From contig JAIRXU010000028.1 of NCBI GenBank assembly GCA_031268095.1, positions 1 to 64,000 on the forward strand: a stretch of DNA of 64,000 nt, written 5' to 3'. Origin of the DNA: Oscillospiraceae bacterium. Lineage in GTDB: Bacteria; Bacillota; Clostridia; Oscillospirales; Acutalibacteraceae. A program made the position numbers and the translations under genes. Shown here one piece after another: positions 19,601 through 26,243 of this stretch (position 1 is its first letter; every line of letters begins with the position of its first letter). Below the pieces are notes generated by a model. It searched no databases and had not been told where the DNA came from. It saw only the letters and a program-made list of their open reading frames with translations.

Positions 19601-20972
19601 ACTGCGTGTCTGCGTCCAGCGCCAGCAGGAACTTCACCTCGCGCAGTTTTGCTTTGTCCCCGCAGAGGGCAAGGAATCCTTCCTCTCCCCCGCCCCGGAT
19701 GCAGCGCACCAGTTCGGTAATTGCCCCGCGCTTGCGCTCCCAGCCTGTGTAGCTGTCCTGTGTCGGGGAATAGACCCGGGGCCGCACCGCCAGCAGGAAT
19801 CCGCCTCCGTGCGCCCGGTTGAGAGCCTGGATCTCTCGGCAGGCTGCCGCAATGTCTGCCCCGTCCTGCGCCAGCTGCGGCGTGTCCGCCCCCCGGAGGT
19901 CCGCCAGCACACAAACCGTCACGTTGGGGCCGCCGTTCGAAAAACGCAGCTCCTCCATCCGTTTGCGCAGCGTCGCCGCCTTTGCCGCCTCTGGCAGGAG
20001 TGTCGAAACCGTGATCAGGGTGCGCCCTTCCGGCGGGATTTTCCCCTGCAGCGCGAGTCTCGGCAATGGCAGCGGCACAACTCCGCGCAAGAACATCCCC
20101 TCCAGCAGCACCCTGGCCAGTGCCCAGAGCGGCAAATAAAGCAGTACCGCGCAGGTCCATTGCCGCAGCAGCACCGCCGCGAAGATGCCCAACCCCAGCG
20201 GCAGCAGCGTTTCTGCCCAAAGCAGCGCCTTCCCCCGGCCGGGATGGTACGCCTCCGCCAAAAGATGCGTTCCCACGTGCCGTTCCGCCGTTCCTTCCGG
20301 CGCGCGTTTCGCCGCCTCCAACAGTCCCCGCGCCGTCGCCTCCATGCTTTGCCCCCGCCGCCGGGCCAAATTCGCCAGAAGCCGCCGGTAGTTCGCCCGG
20401 CTGCTTTCCTCCATTTTCAAATATGTTCCCGCCGGATCCTGCGCCAGTAGCCGCTCCGCCGGGCTCACTTGTTCCAGAATTTCGCCAAAATCCACATCCG
20501 GCAGCGTCCGGAACGACTGCACCGCGTTGCTCAACAGCCGCACCGCCGCTTCCGCAGGCGCGCCGACGCTCTCCGCCGCAGCCATCAGCAAGCTCCAGCG
20601 CAGGATCGGCGGCGTCCATTCCGCCGCTTCCGCCGACAAATTGGCGTCTTCCATAGCGCGCGTCAGCGCCTCTTGCGCCGGCAATTCCCCTTCCGGGCAA
20701 GCTGCCGCGCAAAATTCCCCCACCCGCCGGACGCTTTCCGCCGCCAAGCCGCCGTGCCGCACCATAGCGGTCAGCTCCTGCTGCACCGTCCGCGCCTCGC
20801 GCTCCAACATATAAAAATTGTCACATAGCCATTCGTCGTAGACCGCACTCCCCTGTTTCCCTGTTCGCCCGTCGCAGCGTCTCAGCGCTTCCCGGTAGCA
20901 TTGCCGCAACTGCCGCAATCCCCGCGAAAGTTGCGAATGGCAGTCTTTCGCCGTTTCATACTGCAATTTCAT
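13665..20972 (-). CDS. Cyclic beta-1,2-glucan synthase-like enzyme (GT84-GH94)
   Basis: 2435 aa. The start is the ATG at 20970-20972 behind AAAGGA; upstream codons in frame lack a site. After an N-terminal region, hydrophobic segments lie near residues 250-295, 635-680, 705-730 and 752-794. Between them is the glycosyltransferase module with LDADTQLP near residue 450 and QVTDGFPARQASYCTRLERW. Next comes a glucoamylase-like/GH94 N-terminal domain (near 925-1200, with MAHHVGMSFLAALN). The C-terminal GH94 phosphorylase domain carries GGGDWNDGFN near residue 2140, where the Asp is the expected catalytic acid. This order is that of NdvB/Cgs, which polymerises glucose from UDP-glucose at the inner membrane and cyclises it by chain-length-controlling phosphorolysis. 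Length is somewhat below the roughly 2800-aa proteobacterial enzymes. The product in this organism is inferred. It appears monocistronic. Confidence 0.88.
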   Translation of the reverse strand: MKLQYETAKDCHSQLSRGLRQLRQCYREALRRCDGRTGKQGSAVYDEWLCDNFYMLEREARTVQQELTAMVRHGGLAAESVRRVGEFCAAACPEGELPAQEALTRAMEDANLSAEAAEWTPPILRWSLLMAAAESVGAPAEAAVRLLSNAVQSFRTLPDVDFGEILEQVSPAERLLAQDPAGTYLKMEESSRANYRRLLANLARRRGQSMEATARGLLEAAKRAPEGTAERHVGTHLLAEAYHPGRGKALLWAETLLPLGLGIFAAVLLRQWTCAVLLYLPLWALARVLLEGMFLRGVVPLPLPRLALQGKIPPEGRTLITVSTLLPEAAKAATLRKRMEELRFSNGGPNVTVCVLADLRGADTPQLAQDGADIAAACREIQALNRAHGGGFLLAVRPRVYSPTQDSYTGWERKRGAITELVRCIRGGGEEGFLALCGDKAKLREVKFLLALDADTQLPLDTLPDMVGAALHPCNRPVFDERLGRVTRGYGILAPQVGLDVESTMATPFAHSMAGEGGISPYDSSVAERYQDLFGCGIFAGKGLIDVAAFAAVTQAHEFPPEQVLSHDILEGGYLRAGFLADVQVTDGFPARQASYCTRLERWVRGDWQNIIFLKKKYRLGRLARYQLFDNLRRSMLGPGCLAALLWSLALPLPAALTLGLAAVLGMSGGYLIPAARSLAHGGISMLSRLYYSGGLPAALGDTVRAALQLTMLAQAAWISLAAMARGLWRTFVSRKHLLDWTTAAQGDAARSGLKAWLTLWPTAVSAGLLLAFGGAGHRLAALLLLADLVFAPLSARKTERRATALRPAEEERLQGYCAAMWNYFDTACTEEHHYLPPDNIQETPVFRVAARTSPTNLGLALLCILAARDFGFLDSEEMARRLDRMVRSIERLERWNGHLLNWYDTRSLRPLEPRYVSTVDSGNFLICVTALAQGLAEYQAECPALAEIRGRLLRLREGCDLRALYHPRRRLFHIGIDISDGKPSPSYYDLLMSEARMTGYYAIARREIPKKHWGALGRTLARQGRFTGPVSWTGTMFEYFMPYLFLPTPEGTLGYEALRFCLSCQRRRARQGRISVPWGISESGFYAFDNSLNYQYKAHGVQKLGLRRGLNEELVAAPYASFLAMQMAPRSAMENLRQFEKMELLGRCGFYEAADFTASRTGGQDYAVVRSYMAHHVGMSFLAALNVLRDGVLRRRFLADPEMGSAQSLLEERIPDGAAVFRDEETREAPRPREHVVPARRELTEIHPARPAAQLLTNGEWSCVMTDTGASVSLYRGISIFRHDRDLLRRACGVFAFLREDGGRAASLSAAPDFADPERHRAVFDRAETVHQTDGGRVTASVQTQVHPRLPAEQRVYTLKNKSKRAVQGSLLVYFEPSLTGIREEAEHPAFSRLFLLDSYDPVQQLLSFTRSRRDGSGTLTLAAGFGQGTKVLCERSRERVRRRDRALGRVSLEEVARERLAAGEDSGRGNPDCCGAFEVPYRLNPGESRELVFYLCAATTRDEAAAMLLRLRRSGPLAAGEGGPSPFRQGEMATALAESILPRLFFFGGDGEDSLAARGRNRRGRSALWPMGISGDVPILYVPIHGPEETARALPYLTLHRRLRAAGIPCDVALGFREGGAYDTPISTALAAALRREGSEHLAGERGGVHLINLNRVGADAAAALEAYAVTLAPTEGERFAPSLPLPGPARRIPLHRGKGSAGEIPAGALRCGAGYFREDGAFVIPKTEEIPAAPWCLPLCNRSFGTLVSESSLGFTWAVNARENKLSPWENDPCTDNIGELLLLRLGDTVYDMVRGASAEFTPAQARWQGEMEGIWYEIRVRVPAKGCAKRCELRMQNSGPTEKAARLAYYLEPVLGTRRDEAAHLCGEILPDGALLHSPAAAVPGYLALLLPGGADFVCCDRARFFGGDWRGGGSLPQADPCAAVGRELRLAPGQEVFAEFSLSWGAKRNAALCAHLVAEDGETARAKLRVETPDLALNHMINTWLPHQILAARLFGRTGFSQCGGAWGFRDQLQDVAALIPTHPQLAKVQIARCAAVQFPEGDVLHWWHRIPGDGVRGVRTRYSDDLLWLPYVCAEYVEQTGDAAFLDAQIPFRDGAPLGPEEHERYQRYGQTREKASLYDHCLRALDRVSLGERGLPCIGGGDWNDGFNLVGIRGKGESVWLAEFLVMVLEKTAGLCARRKEPARAEEYRLRAARVREDIDREAWAGDRYLRAFWDDGTPLGAAECPSCAIDSLPQSFAALSGLPNESRRNRALDTAVEQLADRRHGMIRLLREPFAADGKRAGYINAYPPGIRENGGQYTHAAVWLCMALLREGRTDEGWELLRMLNPAGFCQDQDRMRRYRAEPFALAGDVCGAAGIEGRAGWTLYTGAAAWYYRAVLEGIFGLRMRDGEVAWEPKLPKNWETAALSFSGEGSGRKSMEAAALPQKK

Positions 20973-21555
20973 AGTTTTATCCTTTCGTCTTCCCTTTCCT
21001 ATGCTTCCAGCATTTCCCGAAATTCTCCGGATATGCGTCTGCCGGGCAAGCAATCCCACTTTTCTTGGCATCTGTAATAGTACTATATTAGGTATAGCGT
21101 ATAAAAGATATTTTTCGAGTTTTTCTTACTTTCATATAATCCGCGTTTCATCTCTTTTGTTTTCATATTTTTAATCCGTTTTTTCTGTTTTTTCATATCC
21201 CTTTTTCTCCCGCTGCCTCGCCCTCCAATTTGCGTTTTCCATATTACCGCTTTACCTCGTCGTTCCACAAGTAAAATAATCCCTGTTTTCATATTTTTTT
21301 CTCTATCTTTCTTCTATTTCCCTAAAATTTTAAAATTTTCTTGCCAATCCCCTATTCTTCGCCGATTTCCCCCATTGAAGTTTCGCCTTTTAAATCGCTA
21401 TTCATTTTGTGTGCAATTGTAGATGCAAATCTGCTTAAAATCCCGGAAATTGGATCCTTGTTTTTGGGTATTTGTAGATAGCCGATTGGTGTTTATGATG
21501 CTGCGCAAAAAATAGGAGTATCATAGGAACCCTACGATAAAAATCAATGTCAAAT
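20973..21555 (-). other. AT-rich, purine-biased gap upstream of the glucan synthase
   Basis: This is a 580-bp non-coding stretch, clearly more AT-rich than its surroundings. From about 21110 to 21360 the minus strand is strikingly rich in A and G. A weak promoter reading toward the glucan synthase is TTGTGG (21265-21270), 18-base spacer, TAATAT (21241-21246). A 69-codon, very basic open frame (21083-21292) lies here without a convincing ribosome site. No RNA gene was recognised. Confidence 0.45.
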
Positions 21556-21588
21556 ATAAAAACGCCCCTGAATCCGAAAATTCAGGGG
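21556..21588 (-). terminator. leuA operon terminator
   Basis: On the minus strand CCCCTGAAT-TTTCGG-ATTCAGGGG is followed by CGTTTTTAT, 30 bases after the leuA stop. It is a typical intrinsic terminator. Confidence 0.88.
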
Positions 21589-21619
21589 AGCAATCCATCG
21601 GAGGCAGTCTGGCTCCGTT

Positions 21620-23305
21620 CTACGCTAAGCCTCGGTTAATCGCGCAGAGTACGCCTCTTACGGCGGCGTAGTTGATATTTTGACTTAGCCCAACACCGAA
21701 CAGGGCTTTCCCTGTAGGAGAAGAGAGCTGAATATAGGCGACGCCCCGCGCGTCCGCGCCAACGGAAATTGCGTGTTCAGAATAATCCACAAACCGATAG
21801 CCAGTGATTCCAACCATCTCCAGCGCATGGAAGAAGGCGTCGATAGGGCCATTGCCATCCCCCGTAATTTCCATCGCGGGATCCCCGTTTCTCTGAATTT
21901 TCCCCGAAAAGCGCACAAATCCCTCTTCGTTCGGGTCGCCTTCCTCGGAGAATTTATGGCTAAGCAGCGTATAGAGTCCTTCCCGTTCGGCATATTCCGA
22001 ACGAAAAATCGTCATCACTTCCTCTGGACTGATTTCGCGCCCCACCTTGTCGCAGTAACGCTTTACCGCTGCGCCAAACTCCGGATGCATTGCCTTGGGA
22101 ATCCGGTATCCGAACGCCTGCTCCATCACAAACGCCGCCCCGCCCTTGCCCGACTGGCTGTTAATCCGAACAACAGGCTCATACTGTCGGCCAACGTCAG
22201 CAGGATCCAAGGGCAAATACGGAATCTCCCAATAATCCCCCCCATGTTCCGCCATCCATTCGTGCCCTTTATTGATTGCATCCTGATGGGATCCAGAAAA
22301 AGCGGTGAAGACTAAGTCGCCGGCATAGGGATGTCGTTCGTGCACATGCATTTTTGTGACGCGCTCATAAAATTGCCTGATATTTCCAATATCCGTAAAG
22401 TCCAGCTGAGGATCGACCGCTTGGGTATAAAAATTCATTCCCAGCGTGATAATATCACAATTCCCCGTCCGCTCACCGTTACCGAAAAGCGTTCCCTCCA
22501 CCCGCTCGGCTCCGGCCAGTAACCCCAGTTCTGCTGTTGCCGTCGCCGTCCCACGGTCGTTGTGCGGGTGTAGGCTAATGATTGCATGGTTCCGGTTTGG
22601 CAAATTGTCGCAAAAATATTCTATCAGGTCGGCAAACTGGTTTGGCAAACAATTTTCAACGGTGGATGGCAGATTCAGAATCAACTTGTTGTTCTCGTCC
22701 GCACCCAATTCCTCCATGACTCGCCGGCAAATCCAAACCGCGTTGTCCGGTTCCGTTCCCATATAACTCTCCGGGGAATATTCATAGCGCAAATTTGCTC
22801 CCGTTCGTGCGCGAAATTCCTCCCCGAGCGCCCGGACCAACTTTGCTCCCTCGACAGCGATGTCCACAACGCCCTGCATGTCGGTCCGGAATACAACCTT
22901 ACGCTGCAGCGTTGATGTGGAGTTGTAGAAATGCAGGATCACGTTCTTTGCTCCGTCAATCGCCTCGAATGTCTTACGTATCAAGTGTTCTCGTGCCTGA
23001 ACCAGCACCTGAATCGTCACATCATCCGGAATATGGCCGCCGTCGATCAATTCCCGCAAAATGGAATATTCTGTCTCCGAGGCCGAGGGAAATCCCACTT
23101 CGATCTCTTTGATGCCGATATCGCACAATAATTGGAATATCTCCAGCTTCTCGCTGAGGTTCATGGGGTTGATCAAAGCTTGGTTGCCGTCGCGCAAGTC
23201 AACACTGCACCAAGTAGGTGCCTGCGTCAGCCGGTGGGAAGGCCATCGCCGGTCTTTCTTTTCGATCGGCGCAAAGGGAATGTACTTCTGATGTCCTGGC
23301 TTCAT
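21620..23305 (-). CDS. leuA: 2-isopropylmalate synthase
   Basis: 561 aa, normal for the long LeuA type. The start is the ATG at 23303-23305 after a GGGAG site. The TIM-barrel opening has the DLRDGNQA motif (metal and substrate binding) near residue 35. HPHNDRG supplies the metal-binding His pair, and GTLFGNGERTGNCD follows. The last about 110 residues (ITGDGNGPIDAFFHAL, SVGADARGVAY) form the LeuA allosteric domain that binds leucine. It condenses acetyl-CoA with 2-ketoisovalerate in the first committed step of leucine synthesis. It is the second gene of an operon led by a leucine T-box, 107 bp after a glycosyltransferase-like gene, with a terminator immediately downstream. Control is therefore expected both by tRNA-Leu charging and by leucine feedback. 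Confidence 0.96.
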   Translation of the reverse strand: MKPGHQKYIPFAPIEKKDRRWPSHRLTQAPTWCSVDLRDGNQALINPMNLSEKLEIFQLLCDIGIKEIEVGFPSASETEYSILRELIDGGHIPDDVTIQVLVQAREHLIRKTFEAIDGAKNVILHFYNSTSTLQRKVVFRTDMQGVVDIAVEGAKLVRALGEEFRARTGANLRYEYSPESYMGTEPDNAVWICRRVMEELGADENNKLILNLPSTVENCLPNQFADLIEYFCDNLPNRNHAIISLHPHNDRGTATATAELGLLAGAERVEGTLFGNGERTGNCDIITLGMNFYTQAVDPQLDFTDIGNIRQFYERVTKMHVHERHPYAGDLVFTAFSGSHQDAINKGHEWMAEHGGDYWEIPYLPLDPADVGRQYEPVVRINSQSGKGGAAFVMEQAFGYRIPKAMHPEFGAAVKRYCDKVGREISPEEVMTIFRSEYAEREGLYTLLSHKFSEEGDPNEEGFVRFSGKIQRNGDPAMEITGDGNGPIDAFFHALEMVGITGYRFVDYSEHAISVGADARGVAYIQLSSPTGKALFGVGLSQNINYAAVRGVLCAINRGLA

Positions 23306-23412
23306 GTTGTTTTTCTCCCGCCTCTGTTGTCTTTTTGTTGTTTTCTTCTGACCGCGTTGTCCTTTTCCGAAGTTCGGCCGTCCTTCGTTGTCTTTTCTCG
23401 GCGAAATGTTGT

Positions 23413-24525
23413 TTATTTCGACTGGCCCTCCGGAAAAATCGCTGCCTCTCTCAAGGAATTCGCGATCATGCAATCCGGCCGAACGTGTTTCTCATAATAC
23501 GTATGGTTCGCCGTTTCCATGGCGTGAATGCGCGAAACGTCGCTCAGCAACCGCGCCGCTTCCGTCACGCAATCCTCCGGCGTACTAAAAGGAATGTAAT
23601 TTTGCGCCGGCAGAAATTCGCCCGGCAACTCGTAAAACAACGGCTCACTCAGGATGGCTTTTGAGGCTGCCACCGCCTCGCCCAACTTCCAGCCCAAAGA
23701 GTGGTGCAGCCCTTCCGTTGCGATGCAGACAAATCCTTCCCGCATGCGGCGCATGTGTGCCGCCTTGCTGGCGGTTTCGGTCGGCAAAATCAGATCCCGC
23801 GCCAGCCGTTCCGCCAAAGGGGAGGCCTCCAGCCCACCAAAAAATTGGTCTCCTAGCCCTTCCTGTAGCGCGCGGAGGACTGCAATCCGGTTTCGGTTGC
23901 AGCCTTCCAGACTCTCCGTCCAACGTTCTGCCTCCGCTTTTGCCTGTGCCGCTGAAAAATACGGATACGCTTCTTGAATTTGCGCCGCACTGATTCCGGA
24001 TGCGTCCCATAGCCGACACACAAAAAGCGCCCTATACGCTTCAAAATGTTCATAAAATGCAAAGCATTCCGGATAATATGCCGTATAATAATGCAGGAGC
24101 CGCCGTTTTATTGTAGCAGGAACACTCTCTTTTGCCGGCTTATCGAAGGGATTTCTCGGGCATGAAATATGATAATTCAGCCCCAGAGGTCGAATTTTTG
24201 TGGCATTTTTCATTCCATTGTGGTAGTCCGTTCGGCAGCTGCGCTTAAAGTATGCGTCCAAACGGTCCAGCTGTGCATCCCAGACGTCAAACCGGTGGAT
24301 ACTCTGGTAGCCGTCCGCCGTATCGTAGGCCAGCCGTTTGCCCTCGATTTCCGCTTCTACGACCGACCGGTGTTCGTACTGTCCTGCTGCTTTCAAGTCC
24401 GTTTCCCGATAGTCGGCGATCCGCAGCATCCCTCGCCGCTCCAGCATGCGAAATCCCGCGAGCACCTGGGAACTGTGTGTTTCCCGGTCCGCCAGTGTCA
24501 GGCGGCAACGGATTTGCTTTCCCAT
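23413..24525 (-). CDS. Glycosyltransferase-like protein in the leucine T-box operon
   Basis: 370 aa. The start is the ATG at 24523-24525 behind AAAGGGG; an in-frame upstream ATG lies inside the T-box terminator and is unlikely. It has no signal peptide or membrane segment. The C-terminal third (about 255-345: EGLHHSLGWKLGEAVAAS, LPGEFLPAQNY, FSTPEDCV, RLLSD) resembles the nucleotide-sugar-binding half of group 1 glycosyltransferases of the CgeB/Glyco_trans_1_2 kind. The N-terminal part (REDTDLKAA-like start, RPLGLNYH) is not recognised. It is the first gene after the T-box terminator and precedes leuA, so its expression should rise when leucyl-tRNA is uncharged. Why a sugar transferase would be leucine controlled is unclear. 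Family is moderately supported, substrate unknown. Confidence 0.75.
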   Translation of the reverse strand: MGKQIRCRLTLADRETHSSQVLAGFRMLERRGMLRIADYRETDLKAAGQYEHRSVVEAEIEGKRLAYDTADGYQSIHRFDVWDAQLDRLDAYFKRSCRTDYHNGMKNATKIRPLGLNYHISCPRNPFDKPAKESVPATIKRRLLHYYTAYYPECFAFYEHFEAYRALFVCRLWDASGISAAQIQEAYPYFSAAQAKAEAERWTESLEGCNRNRIAVLRALQEGLGDQFFGGLEASPLAERLARDLILPTETASKAAHMRRMREGFVCIATEGLHHSLGWKLGEAVAASKAILSEPLFYELPGEFLPAQNYIPFSTPEDCVTEAARLLSDVSRIHAMETANHTYYEKHVRPDCMIANSLREAAIFPEGQSK

Positions 24526-24542
24526 GATTTCATCCCCTTTCC

Positions 24543-24587
24543 AAAAAAACACGCCCCCAAACCGCACACTCGTGCGATTTAGGGGCG
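24543..24587 (-). terminator. T-box regulated terminator
   Basis: On the minus strand an arm CGCCCCTAAATCGCAC pairs across GAGT with GTGCGGTTTGGGGGCG, followed by TGTTTTTTT. It lies directly after the T-box sequence and before the first gene, as in transcription-attenuation T-boxes. Uncharged tRNA should favour the competing antiterminator. Confidence 0.9.
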
Positions 24588-24875
24588 AAGATTCCTACAG
24601 ATCCTCCGCGGTACCACCCTAATGCGACGCAACATACCGATTTCGGCATGCCATGCCCTCAGCGAGCCTCCAACAAGGCCCCGACCGTTAACGCAGTCCA
24701 CACGTCCGACCTTACGAAGCGACCGTCTGGCGTTCGCTTGTTCCGACCGGCAGCTCCGGAATGAGCTATCCACACAAAAATGACCATCGGCTCGCAGCGG
24801 CCGCCGACTCTCTGGAGGCGGCAGCGCCGCCAAGATCCCCTCTGTGTCTTATTTCCATCACAGCCTTTTGTTATT
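24588..24875 (-). promoter_or_regulatory. T-box leader, probable leucine (CUC) specifier
   Basis: The invariant T-box AGGGTGGTACCGCG is at 24607-24620. Upstream are the AGAGAG and GCTG elements of the stem I apical part (around 24793-24813). A stem I base can form from GGAA/TTCC and ACACAG/TTGTGT. The internal loop between these pairs carries CTC followed by A at 24763-24765, a leucine codon in the specifier position. This fits the presence of leuA downstream. The specifier was found by hand pairing and is less certain than the T-box itself. Confidence 0.9.
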
Positions 24876-24881
24876 GATACC

Positions 24882-24910
24882 ATTATATGCGCTTTTCCCG
24901 CGCTTGTCAA
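24882..24910 (-). promoter_or_regulatory. Sigma-A promoter of the T-box leucine operon
   Basis: A perfect TTGACA (24905-24910) and TATAAT (24882-24887) lie on the minus strand with a 17-base spacer. It is divergent from, and only 21 bases from, the rpsF promoter. Confidence 0.9.
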
Positions 24911-24931
24911 GCCCTTGACTGAAAATTTTTC

Positions 24932-24960
24932 TTGACAATCCCTCCCTGGTCTGGTATACT
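24932..24960 (+). promoter_or_regulatory. Sigma-A promoter of rpsF-ssb-rpsR
   Basis: TTGACA (24932-24937) and TATACT (24955-24960) are separated by 17 bases. The transcript would start about 70 bases before rpsF. Confidence 0.85.
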
Positions 24961-24967
24961 TACTTTT

Positions 24968-25010
24968 GCTGCGCCGTTGCGCGGCTATTCTTGCCGCAGA
25001 CCACTGCGGC
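24968..25010 (+). promoter_or_regulatory. Two leader hairpins before rpsF, candidate S6:S18 site
   Basis: GCTGCGC/GCGCGGC (24968-24985, loop including CCG) and GCCGCA/TGCGGC (24993-25010) form two stems in the short rpsF leader. Many bacteria autoregulate rpsF operons through an S6:S18-binding RNA with an exposed CCG; the position fits, but the exact motif was not confirmed. Confidence 0.4.
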
Positions 25011-25037
25011 CATAGTCCAAAAGGAGGTGCGATCCCA

Positions 25038-25322
25038 ATGGCAGTCAACAACTACGAGGCAATGATGGTGTTTTCGATGAAGAACGGCGACGAAACTGTT
25101 GCGTCGCTCAAGGAGCGCTTTCAGGCGCTGATCGAGCAGAGCGCGACCCTCGAAGGCGTCAACGAATGGGGGCGGCGCTTGCTGCGCTATCCCATCCAAA
25201 AAGAAACGGAAGGCTACTACGTGCTTTACCTGTTCGCGGCCGATCCGGCGTTCCCGGCTGAATTCAACCGCGTAGCCGGCATCACGGACGGTGTGCTGCG
25301 CTCGCTCGTCACGTCGCGCTAG
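25038..25322 (+). CDS. rpsF: 30S ribosomal protein S6
   Basis: 94 aa, normal size. The start is the ATG at 25038 behind AAGGAGGTG; the frame extends upstream without a site. The S6 fold is evident in the opening NNYEAMMVFS, in EGVNEWGRRLLRYPIQKETEGYYVLYLF and in the final helix. It binds S18 on the platform of the small subunit. It is the first gene of the conserved rpsF-ssb-rpsR operon, 15 bp before ssb. Confidence 0.97.
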   Translation: MAVNNYEAMMVFSMKNGDETVASLKERFQALIEQSATLEGVNEWGRRLLRYPIQKETEGYYVLYLFAADPAFPAEFNRVAGITDGVLRSLVTSR

Positions 25323-25337
25323 GAAGGAAGGTTCCCC

Positions 25338-25829
25338 ATGCTTAACTGCGCTATTCTCATGGGCCGGCTGACCTTCGATCCGGAACTGAAAAGCACCGGC
25401 AGCGGCATTGCGGTCTGTTCCTTTACTGTGGCGGTGGACCGTCGCAGCAAGCAGGAGGAGCGGCAGACGGATTTTATCCGCTGCGTTGCCTGGCGGCAAA
25501 CGGCGGAGTTTATCTCCCGTTATTTCCATAAAGGCTCCATGATCGCCGTGCAGGGCTCGATTCAAGTTCGCAACTATGAGGACAAAAACGGACAGAAACA
25601 GACGATGACCGAAGTGATCGTGGACAACGCCAGTTTCTGCGGCGGCAAAAACGAGTCCGGCGGCGGGTACCGGGACGACGTTCCCCCGCCTCCTCCGCCC
25701 CCCAGCTACCCCGGCGGCGGCAATGCCCTCGGCGGCGCCTCGGGCGCTTCGCAGCCCGCCCCATCCTTCGCCACCGGCGGCGCGGCCGACTTCGAGGAAC
25801 TGCAGGGCGAAGACGACTTGCCCTTCTGA
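25338..25829 (+). CDS. ssb: Single-stranded DNA-binding protein
   Basis: 163 aa. The OB fold covers residues 1-105 (MLNCAILMGRLTFDPEL, TDFIRCVAWRQTAEFISRYF, MIAVQGSIQVRNYED, VIVDNASFCG). A Gly/Pro-rich flexible linker with a run of seven prolines follows. The acidic tip ends DDLPF, the protein-docking tail of SSB. It coats single strands and recruits repair and replication partners. Its place between rpsF and rpsR is the standard Firmicutes order. Confidence 0.97.
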   Translation: MLNCAILMGRLTFDPELKSTGSGIAVCSFTVAVDRRSKQEERQTDFIRCVAWRQTAEFISRYFHKGSMIAVQGSIQVRNYEDKNGQKQTMTEVIVDNASFCGGKNESGGGYRDDVPPPPPPPSYPGGGNALGGASGASQPAPSFATGGAADFEELQGEDDLPF

Positions 25830-25898
25830 ATTCCCGCTCCAGGAAAAAACGGCAGCCAGCAGCCCCACTGAATTTTGATTTGATTGGAGGATATATTT

Positions 25899-26171
25899 AT
25901 GGCTTACGAAGCTCGTTCGGAGCGTTCTTCCGGGGACCGGCCGGAGCGCCGCCCCATGCGCAAAGGCCGCCGCAAGGTTTGTTCCTTTTGCGTGGATCAC
26001 GTAGAAAAAATCGACTATAAGGACACCGTCCGCCTGCAAAAATTCCTGTCAGAACGCTCAAAGATCTTGCCCCGCCGCGTGACAGGCACTTGCGCCGCCC
26101 ATCAGCGGGCCCTGACCGTCGCCATCAAGCGCGCCCGGCACCTGGCCCTGCTGCCTTATACCAGCGACTGA
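25899..26171 (+). CDS. rpsR: 30S ribosomal protein S18
   Basis: 90 aa. The ATG at 25899 is chosen because TTGGAGG lies just upstream; a TTG in frame at 25884 overlaps that site. After a basic N-terminal tail, [33 protein letters not shown] and GTCAAHQR are diagnostic. The Cys-x-x-Cys and later Cys/His residues suggest the zinc-binding form. It pairs with S6. Confidence 0.97.
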   Translation: MAYEARSERSSGDRPERRPMRKGRRKVCSFCVDHVEKIDYKDTVRLQKFLSERSKILPRRVTGTCAAHQRALTVAIKRARHLALLPYTSD

Positions 26172-26187
26172 TGCATGCCAGCCATCA

Positions 26188-26218
26188 TCCTCCGGACAGC
26201 CGTCCGGGGGATTTTTTT
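26188..26218 (+). terminator. rpsR operon terminator
   Basis: A GGAC-AGCC-GTCC core flanked by CC/GG pairs is followed by ATTTTTTT, about 20 bases after the rpsR stop. Confidence 0.85.
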
Positions 26219-26243
26219 GACAGAACCGTCAGCGGCGCGGGAC

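Noticed and set aside
21083..21292. Small basic open frame (69 codons) in the AT-rich gap
   Set aside because: No usable ribosome site and Lys-rich composition expected from the A-rich strand; kept only as a finding to test.
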